From the NCBI RefSeq assembly GCF_963930865.1, contig NZ_CAWVOH010000002.1, forward strand, positions 1-64,000: a DNA stretch of 64,000 nt. The letters run 5' to 3'. Position numbers and translations under genes: made by a program. The notes under the pieces were generated by a model. The model was not told where the DNA came from. It was given only the letters and a program-made list of their open reading frames with translations, and did not search any database. This document shows, piece by piece, positions 57,215-64,000 of the stretch. Each line of letters opens with the position of its first letter. The first letter of the stretch is position 1. The DNA is from Eupransor demetentiae. Lineage in GTDB: Bacteria; Bacillota; Bacilli; Lactobacillales; Lactobacillaceae.

Positions 57215-57757
57215 ATGGCAAAAAAGACCGCACAAATTGCTGACCAATACGCCCAGGCAATTTTAGACCTGGCCAAGCAAGAGGATAACTTGAACGAAGT
57301 GCTGGCTGATTTGCAGGCTCTTCGTCAGGTTATCAAGGACGAACCAAATTTGTTGGTTTGGCTGTCATCACATGAGGTTGACCCAGATGTTCAAGATTCC
57401 TTAATCCAGACGCTAAGCAAGGATGCTGTCAGCTCTGTCCAAAATTTGGTCAAGTTGCTATCAGTTAACCAACGCTTTAACATCATGGATTTGGTCATTG
57501 ACCGTTTCATTGAACTTTACAATTTGGATCAAGGAATTGTGGATGTCAAAATTACCACAGCCATTGATTTGGACGACCAAGAAAAGGCTGGTTTGGAGAA
57601 GGTCTTCCTCGCTAAAAGCGGGGCTAAGAAGCTCAACTCCAGTTACTTGGTCGACACCGCCATTATTGGTGGGGTTATTATGCAATCGAGTTCAATCTTG
57701 ATTGATGGCAGTTTACGAACTAAAATTGCCCGTTTACAGGCACAATTATTAGGTTAG
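57215..57757 (+). CDS. atpH: ATP synthase subunit delta
   Basis: 180 residues. N-terminal helical domain (YAQAILDLAKQE near 14-25), C-terminal region with the OSCP/delta signature around DTAIIGGVIMQSSSILIDGS (about 147-166). Joins the b stalk to the F1 head. RBS AAGGAG. Confidence 0.95.
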   Translation: MAKKTAQIADQYAQAILDLAKQEDNLNEVLADLQALRQVIKDEPNLLVWLSSHEVDPDVQDSLIQTLSKDAVSSVQNLVKLLSVNQRFNIMDLVIDRFIELYNLDQGIVDVKITTAIDLDDQEKAGLEKVFLAKSGAKKLNSSYLVDTAIIGGVIMQSSSILIDGSLRTKIARLQAQLLG

Positions 57758-57769
57758 TGAGGAAAAAGA

Positions 57770-59287
57770 ATGGCGATTCAAGCTGAAGAAATTTCTGCTT
57801 TAATTAAGCAACAGCTCGAAAAGTTCGACACGAAGCTCACTGTTGAAGAAGTTGGAACCGTTTCCTATGTTGGAGATGGGGTTGCTCGTGCAACCGGTTT
57901 GGCCAATGCCTTGTCAGGCGAACTTGTTGAGTTCGCTAACGGCGAATTTGGTATGGTCCAAAACCTTGAAACTAGCGAAGTTGGAATTATCATCATGGGT
58001 AATGCTGACAACATTCGCGAAGGTGAAACAGTTAAGCGTACTGGACACATCATGGAAGTTCCAGTTGGTGACGAATTGATTGGGCGGGTTGTCAACGCAC
58101 TTGGACAACCCATCGACGGTAAAGGCGAATTTAAGACTGATAAGACGCGCCCCGTCGAAGTTAAGGCACCCGGTGTTATGGACCGTAAGTCAGTTTCAGA
58201 ACCTTTGCAAACTGGTATTAAGGCCATCGATGCCCTTGTGCCAATCGGACGTGGACAGCGTGAGTTGATTATCGGTGATCGTAAGACCGGTAAGACTTCG
58301 TTGGCCATCGATACGATTTTGAACCAAAAAGATCAAGACATGATTGTTATCTATGTTGCGATCGGACAAAAGGATTCAACTGTTCGTGAACAAGTTGAAA
58401 CTTTGCGTAAGATGGGTGCGATGGATTACACCATCGTTGTTAACGCTGGCCCATCTGAAGCCGCATCAATGCTTTACTTGGCACCATATGCTGGTGCTGC
58501 CATGGGTGAAGAATTCATGTACAACGGTAAGCACGTTTTGATTGTCTTTGATGACCTATCAAAGCAAGCAACGGCATACCGTGAAATATCTTTGATTTTG
58601 CGTCGTCCGCCTGGACGTGAAGCCTACCCTGGTGATGTCTTCTACTTGCACTCACGTTTGCTAGAACGTGCAGCCAAGTTGTCAGACGAACTCGGTGGGG
58701 GCTCGATGACGGCTTTGCCAATCATCGAAACGCAAGCTGGAGATGTTTCAGCTTATATTCCAACCAACGTTATTTCCATCACCGATGGTCAGATTTTCTT
58801 GGATGCCAACCAATTCCGTGCTGGTAACCGTCCTGCCATCGATGCCGGAACTTCTGTTTCTCGTGTTGGTGGAGATGCCCAGATTAAGGCCATGAAGAAG
58901 GTTTCTGGAACTTTGCGTTTGGATCTTGCATCCTTCCGTGAATTGGAAAGCTTTGCTCAGTTCGGTTCTGATTTGGACGCAGCGACCCAGGCTAAGTTGG
59001 CCCGTGGTCACCGCACTGTCGAAGTCCTGAAGCAGCCTTTGCACCACCCTATGGCCGTTCAAAACCAGGTCTTTGTGCTTTACGCTTTGACCCGCGGCTT
59101 TATGGATGATGTTCCGGTTGAAGATATTCAGCGTTTCCAAGATGAATTGATTGCCTATGTTGACGCTAACGCGGCTGACTTGGCAAAGTCCATCGTCGAA
59201 ACCAAGCAACTACCTGATGACGACAAGATGAAGCAAGTTATGGACGGCTTCAAGTCTGGCTTTAACGCTTCATCAGCAGAACAGTAA
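57770..59287 (+). CDS. atpA: ATP synthase subunit alpha
   Basis: 505 residues. Walker A GDRKTGKTSLAIDT (about 169-182), regulatory nucleotide site; conserved Arg finger region VSRVGGDAQIKAM (about 362-374). Non-catalytic F1 subunit. RBS GAGGAAA 6 nt before ATG. Confidence 0.97.
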   Translation: MAIQAEEISALIKQQLEKFDTKLTVEEVGTVSYVGDGVARATGLANALSGELVEFANGEFGMVQNLETSEVGIIIMGNADNIREGETVKRTGHIMEVPVGDELIGRVVNALGQPIDGKGEFKTDKTRPVEVKAPGVMDRKSVSEPLQTGIKAIDALVPIGRGQRELIIGDRKTGKTSLAIDTILNQKDQDMIVIYVAIGQKDSTVREQVETLRKMGAMDYTIVVNAGPSEAASMLYLAPYAGAAMGEEFMYNGKHVLIVFDDLSKQATAYREISLILRRPPGREAYPGDVFYLHSRLLERAAKLSDELGGGSMTALPIIETQAGDVSAYIPTNVISITDGQIFLDANQFRAGNRPAIDAGTSVSRVGGDAQIKAMKKVSGTLRLDLASFRELESFAQFGSDLDAATQAKLARGHRTVEVLKQPLHHPMAVQNQVFVLYALTRGFMDDVPVEDIQRFQDELIAYVDANAADLAKSIVETKQLPDDDKMKQVMDGFKSGFNASSAEQ

Positions 59288-59302
59288 AAGGAGGCGCTGT
59301 TA

Positions 59303-60217
59303 ATGGCTTCATTGCAAGATATTCAGCGTCGAATTTCATCAACTAAACAAACTCGTCAAATCACTTCCGCTATGCAGATGGTTTCAACCGCTAAGTTGAG
59401 CCAAATTCAACGTAGTGGAACTGGTTATCATTCTTATGCTTCTCGACTCGAAGTCGTGGTAGAACACCTTGTTTCTGCCCACCTCTTGGATAATATCGAT
59501 GCGAAGCATATTCCTTTGATTGGCCAACGTCCAATCAAGAAGACTGGTATTTTGGTGATTACTTCTGATCGTGGTTTGGTTGGCTCATATAACGCCAATG
59601 TTATTAAGCAAACCAACGCCTTGATGAAGAAGGAAAACTTGAATCCTGATAACGCTGTGATTTTGGCGGTTGGCGGTAACGGGGCTGACTTCTATAAGAA
59701 GCGTGGCTTCAATGTGGTTTTGGAACATCGTGGTGTTTCAGATGTGCCAACCTTTAACGAGGTTCGCCAAGTGCTTAAGACGACGATTTCACTTTATGAT
59801 TCCGAAGTCTTTGACGCGCTTCACGTCGTTTACAACCACTTCGTTAACCGTTTGACGAGTGAGTACCGTGATGTTCAACTTTTGCCATTAACTGCCGAAA
59901 CCCTTGAAAAAATGGGTGGTGAGCACAAGGATGAGCATAAGGCGAACTTTGAGGTTCAATCCGTTTACGATATTGAACCTGATTCAACCGCGGTGTTGAA
60001 TGTGGTTTTGCCACAGTTTGTTCAGAGTTTGGTCTACGAAGCGGTCTTGGATGCCAAGACTGCCGAGCACGCTGCATCATCAACTGCCATGCGTTCTGCC
60101 ACTGACAGTGCTGATGATTTGATCCACGACTTGGGTCTGCAGTTTAACCGTGCCCGTCAGGCTCAAATTACGACTGAAATTACTGAAATTACTGGCGGAA
60201 TGGTCGCCCTTGAATAA
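59303..60217 (+). CDS. atpG: ATP synthase subunit gamma
   Basis: 304 residues. N-terminal helix IQRRISSTKQTRQITSAMQM and C-terminal helix ending TEITEITGGMVALE form the rotor shaft inside F1, as in all gamma subunits. RBS AAAGGAGG. A 58-bp gap with a small hairpin (TGAGC/GCTCA) separates it from atpD. Confidence 0.96.
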   Translation: MASLQDIQRRISSTKQTRQITSAMQMVSTAKLSQIQRSGTGYHSYASRLEVVVEHLVSAHLLDNIDAKHIPLIGQRPIKKTGILVITSDRGLVGSYNANVIKQTNALMKKENLNPDNAVILAVGGNGADFYKKRGFNVVLEHRGVSDVPTFNEVRQVLKTTISLYDSEVFDALHVVYNHFVNRLTSEYRDVQLLPLTAETLEKMGGEHKDEHKANFEVQSVYDIEPDSTAVLNVVLPQFVQSLVYEAVLDAKTAEHAASSTAMRSATDSADDLIHDLGLQFNRARQAQITTEITEITGGMVALE

Positions 60218-60275
60218 GGTTGCCTCGCTGAATTAAAAAATTGAGCTTCAAGCTCACTATTGAAAGGAAACAACC

Positions 60276-61676
60276 ATGACTACTGGAAAAGTCGTACAAG
60301 TGATTGGACCAGTCGTCGATGTCGCCTTCGATGAAGGAACGGAAGTTCCCAAGATTAACAACGCCTTGTTGGTTAATTTGGGAGACGACAAGACATTGAC
60401 GGTTGAGGTTTCCTTGGCTATTGGAAACGGTGTTGTCCGTACCATTGCCATGGATTCTACTGATGGACTACAACGTGGTATGTCCGTTGAAGATACTGGC
60501 AATCCAATCGAAGTTCCCGTTGGGGAAGCAACCTTGGGACGAGTATTTAACGTCTTGGGACAACCAGTGGACCGTGCTGGTGCAATTCCTGAGTCAGTGC
60601 CACGGCATTCAATTCACCGTGAAGCACCTGCTTATGACGAATTGTCAACTTCTACTGAAATCCTGGAAACGGGTATCAAGGTTATCGATCTTTTGGCCCC
60701 ATACATTCGTGGTGGAAAGATTGGTTTGTTCGGTGGTGCCGGTGTTGGTAAGACTGTCTTGATTCAAGAGTTGATCCATAACATCGCCCAGGGACACGAT
60801 GGTATCTCTGTCTTTACTGGTGTCGGGGAACGTACCCGTGAAGGTAACGATATGTATCATGAAATGGAAGAATCTGGCGTTTTGAAGCAAACCGCCATGG
60901 TTTATGGTCAGATGAACGAACCACCAGGGGCACGTATGCGTGTTGCCTTGACTGGTTTGACGATGGCCGAAGCATTCCGTGATGATGAAGGTAAGGACGT
61001 TTTGCTCTTTATCGATAACATCTTCCGATTTACTCAGGCCGGTTCTGAAGTTTCTGCCCTTTTGGGTCGTATTCCTTCAGCCGTTGGTTACCAGCCAACC
61101 TTGGCTACTGAAATGGGTCAGTTGCAGGAACGTATCACTTCTACTAAGAAGGGTGCCATTACTTCAATCCAAGCCGTTTATGTCCCAGCCGATGATTATA
61201 CTGATCCGGCTCCGGCAACGACTTTCGCTCACTTGGATGCCACGACCAACTTGGAACGTTCATTGACTCAGCAGGGTATCTATCCTGCCGTTGATCCTTT
61301 GGCTTCATCATCATCAGCCTTGGATCCTAACGTTGTTGGTCAAGAACACTATGATGTTGCTACTGCGGTTCAGCGTACTTTGCAACGCTACCGTGAATTG
61401 CAAGATATCATCTCTATCTTGGGTATGGATGAATTGTCAGACGAAGAGAAGATTACGGTTAACCGTGCTCGTCGTATCCAGTTCTTCCTATCACAACCAT
61501 TCTCAGTTGCCGAAACCTTTACTGGCGTAAAGGGTGAGTACGTACCTGTTTCTGAAACGATCCGTTCATTTAAGGATATTTTGGATGGTAAGTACGATGA
61601 TCTTCCTGAAGATGCCTTCCGTAACGTGGGTGTCATCGAACAGGTCGTTGAAAAAGCTAAGACAATGGCCCAATAA
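60276..61676 (+). CDS. atpD: ATP synthase subunit beta
   Basis: 466 residues. Catalytic Walker A GGAGVGKTVLIQE (about 150-162), catalytic Glu in GERTREGNDMYHE (about 182-194), Walker B VLLFIDNIFRF, and the DPA/TF-segment DDYTDPAPATTFAHLD. Catalytic subunit of F1. RBS GAAAGGA. Confidence 0.98.
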   Translation: MTTGKVVQVIGPVVDVAFDEGTEVPKINNALLVNLGDDKTLTVEVSLAIGNGVVRTIAMDSTDGLQRGMSVEDTGNPIEVPVGEATLGRVFNVLGQPVDRAGAIPESVPRHSIHREAPAYDELSTSTEILETGIKVIDLLAPYIRGGKIGLFGGAGVGKTVLIQELIHNIAQGHDGISVFTGVGERTREGNDMYHEMEESGVLKQTAMVYGQMNEPPGARMRVALTGLTMAEAFRDDEGKDVLLFIDNIFRFTQAGSEVSALLGRIPSAVGYQPTLATEMGQLQERITSTKKGAITSIQAVYVPADDYTDPAPATTFAHLDATTNLERSLTQQGIYPAVDPLASSSSALDPNVVGQEHYDVATAVQRTLQRYRELQDIISILGMDELSDEEKITVNRARRIQFFLSQPFSVAETFTGVKGEYVPVSETIRSFKDILDGKYDDLPEDAFRNVGVIEQVVEKAKTMAQ

Positions 61677-61690
61677 GGGGGTGCTAAATC

Positions 61691-62137
61691 ATGGCAGATG
61701 AAGCAACCGCAACCCAGCAGGGAATTACTGTTAAGATTGTTACCCCAGAAGGTGACGTCTATAGTGCAGACGGTATTGAAATCGCAACCATTAATACTCA
61801 GGGTGGTCAGATGGGAATCATGGCAAACCATGTGCCTGTTCTTGCTGCTTTAAGTATTTCTGAATTGTTGGTTAAAAAAGACGGTAAGGATATTCCTTTG
61901 GCCGTCAATGGTGGAATTGCCGAGTTTTCAAACAATACTCTGACAGTTATCGCCGACAGTGCTGAATTCTCAAATGAAATTGATGTTTCTCGAGCAAAGA
62001 ATGCCAAGGAACGCGCGGAAGAGCGTTTGAAGCATGCTCAAGAAGTGAAGAACGAACACGAATTGATGATGGCTCGCGTCGCTTTGATGCGTGCGGTCAA
62101 CCGAATTCAAGTTGCTTCAATTTCAAGCAGCCGCTAA
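61691..62137 (+). CDS. atpC: ATP synthase subunit epsilon
   Basis: 148 residues. N-terminal beta-sandwich (about 10-95, with GQMGIMANHVPVLAAL) and a C-terminal helical hairpin (about 98-145) that can inhibit F1. The N-terminus has about eight extra residues. RBS GGGGGTG 8 nt before ATG. Last gene of the operon. Confidence 0.95.
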   Translation: MADEATATQQGITVKIVTPEGDVYSADGIEIATINTQGGQMGIMANHVPVLAALSISELLVKKDGKDIPLAVNGGIAEFSNNTLTVIADSAEFSNEIDVSRAKNAKERAEERLKHAQEVKNEHELMMARVALMRAVNRIQVASISSSR

Positions 62138-62146
62138 AAGCATTTT

Positions 62147-62178
62147 AAAAGGAGTTCGTCGTAAGACGAGCTCTTTTT
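62147..62178 (+). terminator. atp operon terminator
   Basis: AAAAGGAG..TCGTC / GACGAGCTCTTTT hairpin (one bulge) with GTAA loop, then T-run. Confidence 0.82.
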
Positions 62179-62187
62179 TATATATAG

Positions 62188-62277
62188 TTTCTTAAGGTTC
62201 TTTACTTTTTCTTAAGATTTATCTAAAATAGTCTTTAGTTAATAACTTTGAGATTTTCTGGAGTGGAATCGTATAAG
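62188..62277 (+). promoter_or_regulatory. Promoter with direct repeats for the LysM/Apf-like gene
   Basis: TTTCTTAAG occurs at 62188-62196 and again at 62208-62216 (20-bp period), with TTCTTTACTT between. Downstream, TTGAGA (62248-62253), 18 bp, TATAAG (62272-62277). Direct repeats spaced by two turns upstream of a promoter suggest an OmpR-family regulator; which one is unknown. Confidence 0.5.
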
Positions 62278-62299
62278 TGTACTAGGGGGAAGATAGACT

Positions 62300-62983
62300 A
62301 TGAAACTAGCATCATCAATGTATTTAGCGGCCGGTCTTGCCGGTGCCACTGTTGTCGCCGGTCAGCAGGCTGCTTCGGCAGATAACAACCGAACGAGCTA
62401 CCAAGCTAGCAATACAGATCAGGCACAAAGCTTGACTAAGTATCAGGTCCAGCCAGGCGATAACTTGTATCGTTTGTCTTTGCGTTTCAATACGACCGTT
62501 AAGAACTTGCAGGCCATCAACAGCATCCAGAATCCTAATGTGATTCGTGCGGGGGCATACATTTTGGTGCCTGCGACTGCCCAGGCCGCTCCTGCTGCGC
62601 AATCATTGCAGACGAGCCAGCCAGTTAGCGTAGAAGCTACTGCTCAGCCTCAAGGTTACTTTGTTGACCAAGCTGCTGACTTCTTGACTCAGACTCGTCA
62701 AGCCGTTAACCAGGGTGCCACGGCTGTCGCTGATACGGTTTCCTCTGATGCGGAAGACCAAGCTTTGCAGACAATCATCTTTAAGGAATCATCTGGTAAC
62801 GTTAACGCCCGTAACGGTATCTACTACGGTATCGGACAATTGTCACCACAGGCGCGTGCTCAGTACGGTGGAAACACCGCTGATTACAACGACCAGCTGC
62901 AAGCCATGAAGGGCTACATCGCTGACCGTTATGGTTCTGCAACTGCCGCTTTGGCCCATCACCAGATTTATAACTGGTATTAA
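62300..62983 (+). CDS. Secreted LysM protein with Apf/transglycosylase-like C-terminus
   Basis: 227 residues. Signal peptide (MKLASSMYLAAGLAGATVVAG, cut near AASA), LysM peptidoglycan-binding domain (about 46-92, YQVQPGDNLYRLSLRFNTTV), Ala/Gln/Ser-rich linker (95-150), and a C-terminal lytic-transglycosylase-like domain with the putative catalytic Glu in IIFKESSGNVNARNG and the terminal NWY of aggregation-promoting factors. Acts at the cell wall. RBS AGGGGGAAG. Confidence 0.88.
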   Translation: MKLASSMYLAAGLAGATVVAGQQAASADNNRTSYQASNTDQAQSLTKYQVQPGDNLYRLSLRFNTTVKNLQAINSIQNPNVIRAGAYILVPATAQAAPAAQSLQTSQPVSVEATAQPQGYFVDQAADFLTQTRQAVNQGATAVADTVSSDAEDQALQTIIFKESSGNVNARNGIYYGIGQLSPQARAQYGGNTADYNDQLQAMKGYIADRYGSATAALAHHQIYNWY

Positions 62984-63002
62984 GATTTATTTCAAAAAGC
63001 TG

Positions 63003-63031
63003 TTGACGAAAGGCGCTGCCCTTGCTACAAT
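63003..63031 (+). promoter_or_regulatory. tRNA-Glu promoter
   Basis: TTGACG (63003-63008), 17 bp, TACAAT (63026-63031). Confidence 0.85.
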
Positions 63032-63073
63032 ATAATAGTTGTTTGAGCCAAAGGCCAAGCAACAACTGACCAT

Positions 63074-63145
63074 GGCCCGTTGGTCAAGTGGCTAAGACGC
63101 TGCCCTTTCACGGCGGAATCGAGAGTTCGATTCTCTCACGGGCTA
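63074..63145 (+). tRNA. tRNA-Glu (TTC)
   Basis: 72 nt. Acceptor GGCCCGT/ACGGGCT, anticodon loop CTTTCAC with TTC, T-arm GAGAGTTCGATTCTCTC. CCA not encoded. Single gene with its own promoter and terminator. Confidence 0.94.
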
Positions 63146-63150
63146 CTAAA

Positions 63151-63180
63151 AAGTCGCAACTTCGGTTGCGGCTTTTTTGT
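63151..63180 (+). terminator. tRNA-Glu terminator
   Basis: AAGTCGCAAC-TTCG-GTTGCGGCTT (63151-63174, one G-U) then T-run. Confidence 0.9.
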
Positions 63181-63207
63181 TTGCCTTTTTTGATATTGAC
63201 GAAAATA

Positions 63208-63232
63208 AAAACGACCCGCAGGTCGTTTTTTT
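63208..63232 (-). terminator. Ketopantoate reductase gene terminator
   Basis: ACGACC-CGCA-GGTCGT (63211-63226) with A/T flanks, just after the stop codon on the minus strand. Confidence 0.88.
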
Positions 63233-64000
63233 AATTACCTTGATAATCCGGTGACAACTTATTGATTGGCGGATTAAACTGACGCATTGCTTCAGCCAGG
63301 TGAACGAAATTAGTTACTAAGCGTTGATTTGGAGCAGCCACGCCGTTCTTATCGGCGAGATCGGCAATCCAACCGTTGATGTAATCAACTTCGGTTGGCC
63401 GACCTTTAACAAAGTCTTGATACATAGATGGGAAGTGCAGTGGGTTAGCCACTGTTGAAACATAGTCAACTTGCTTGACCATTTCGTCGCGGGTTTCGTT
63501 TAAGTGGTAACCAGCGGCTTCGGCAGCATCGTAGGCTTCGTTAATCAAAGGACGGGCGACACCTTCCAAAAAGTTGTCGTAGGCCATCAACTGACCCATA
63601 CGTGACTGGAACATGGTAGCAATCGAGTTTTCCACGGCGTTGAAGAAGACCTTGGTCAACAAAGTACCCATGAAGTTGTCGCTGTATGAAGGGTTCAAGT
63701 TAGCTTCCTTGAAGTCCTTTTGAACTTGGTCCATGACTGCAGAAGGCTTTTCCGTCTTGTTGGCGTAAACCGAGGCACCGGCACCTTCCTTACCCATGAA
63801 ATCAACGTCGCCGTAATCGTTCAAAATGGTGGCAATCATGGCCGTACCACCGATGATGTGTTCGTCATCAAAGTACTTTTCCAACTTTTCGATGTGGCCC
63901 ATACCGTTCATGGCACCCAAGGCCGTCTGGCCCTTCTTAAACTTTGGTGCCAAACGCTTCAAAGTATCAGCCAACTGCATTTGCTTCATGAAGAAAATCC
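63231..64000 (-). CDS. 2-dehydropantoate 2-reductase (ketopantoate reductase), 5' end outside window
   Basis: The frame is open to the right edge (at least 256 residues here), so the N-terminal NADP-binding part is missing. Visible are FFMKQMQLADTLKRL, GAMNGMGHIEKL and the helical C-terminal ApbA domain with KVFFNAVENSIATMF (conserved Lys and Asn) and the GRPTEVDYINGWI motif. Reduces ketopantoate to pantoate for CoA synthesis, or acts on a related 2-oxoacid. Internal Met codons near 63989 are not the start. Confidence 0.88.
   Translation of the reverse strand, partial: IFFMKQMQLADTLKRLAPKFKKGQTALGAMNGMGHIEKLEKYFDDEHIIGGTAMIATILNDYGDVDFMGKEGAGASVYANKTEKPSAVMDQVQKDFKEANLNPSYSDNFMGTLLTKVFFNAVENSIATMFQSRMGQLMAYDNFLEGVARPLINEAYDAAEAAGYHLNETRDEMVKQVDYVSTVANPLHFPSMYQDFVKGRPTEVDYINGWIADLADKNGVAAPNQRLVTNFVHLAEAMRQFNPPINKLSPDYQGN

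Noticed and set aside
1..64000. CRISPR arrays and insertion sequences
   Set aside because: No regularly spaced repeats of 24-40 bp and no transposase gene or terminal inverted repeats were recognised.

Overview
The window covers the chromosomal replication origin of a low-to-mid GC lactic acid bacterium of the Leuconostoc/Fructobacillus/Weissella group. The evidence is the canonical block dnaA-dnaN-yaaA-recF-gyrB-gyrA next to rpmH-rnpA-yidC, T-box control of tyrS, an L-2-hydroxyacid dehydrogenase, heterofermenter-style isolated pgk and gpmA genes, several 14-helix drug exporters, and Gram-positive RBS and promoter style with many extended -10 (TGnTATAAT) promoters. The exact genus cannot be fixed from the sequence alone.

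Layout. 1-240: tandem promoters and leader of an rRNA operon that runs off the left edge. 0.27-3.1 kb: menB and a divergent hotdog thioesterase, then an Agr/Com-type two-component pair with a degenerate kinase. 3.1-12.1 kb: gyrA, gyrB, recF, yaaA, dnaN and dnaA on the minus strand, with a bipartite origin (DnaA boxes both upstream and downstream of dnaA). 12.5-14.1 kb: rpmH, rnpA, yidC on the plus strand, so replication and transcription diverge from about 12.4 kb. 14.1-20.9 kb: CorA, a CsbD-like protein, an MscL-like protein, two parS sites, an esterase, an FAD protein, PspC, T-box-tyrS. 20.9-24.5 kb: a structured small RNA, an ABC-2 exporter with duplicated permeases, an HdeD-like protein. 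24.5-33.9 kb: two tRNA-Asn genes, hydroxyacid dehydrogenase, MerR/TipAS, PadR-MFS, a HerA-like ATPase, and a TrpXYZ-type ABC operon behind a folded leader RNA. 33.9-37.2 kb: HxlR and two dehydrogenases, then an accessory cluster of three small secreted or membrane proteins under two promoters with the same LytTR-like architecture. 37.3-44.6 kb: paired fluoride channels, DegV, HlyIII, a decayed cell-wall-hydrolase-like locus, carbonic anhydrase, MFS, PepO. 44.7-46.1 kb: tRNA-Tyr, tRNA-Gln and an isolated cI/cro-like switch. 46.2-55.4 kb: pgk, HelD, CoaA-like kinase, MFS with DUF4811, cold shock protein, gpmA, uracil permease. 55.6-62.1 kb: complete atpBEFHAGDC operon. 62.3-64.0 kb: LysM/Apf-type wall protein, tRNA-Glu, and the 3' part of a ketopantoate reductase.

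How it works together: most of the window is core growth machinery (replication, supercoiling, ribosome, membrane insertion, F1F0 ATPase). The most novel material is regulatory: a pair of 21-bp-periodic direct repeats, each placed 47 bp from its -10 element, driving a putative secreted effector and small membrane proteins; a possible matching LytTR regulator 33 kb away; a free-standing hairpin RNA with pyrimidine-rich loops; a three-way-junction leader of unrecognised class; and a LexA-like repressor switch with three identical-type operators but no phage.
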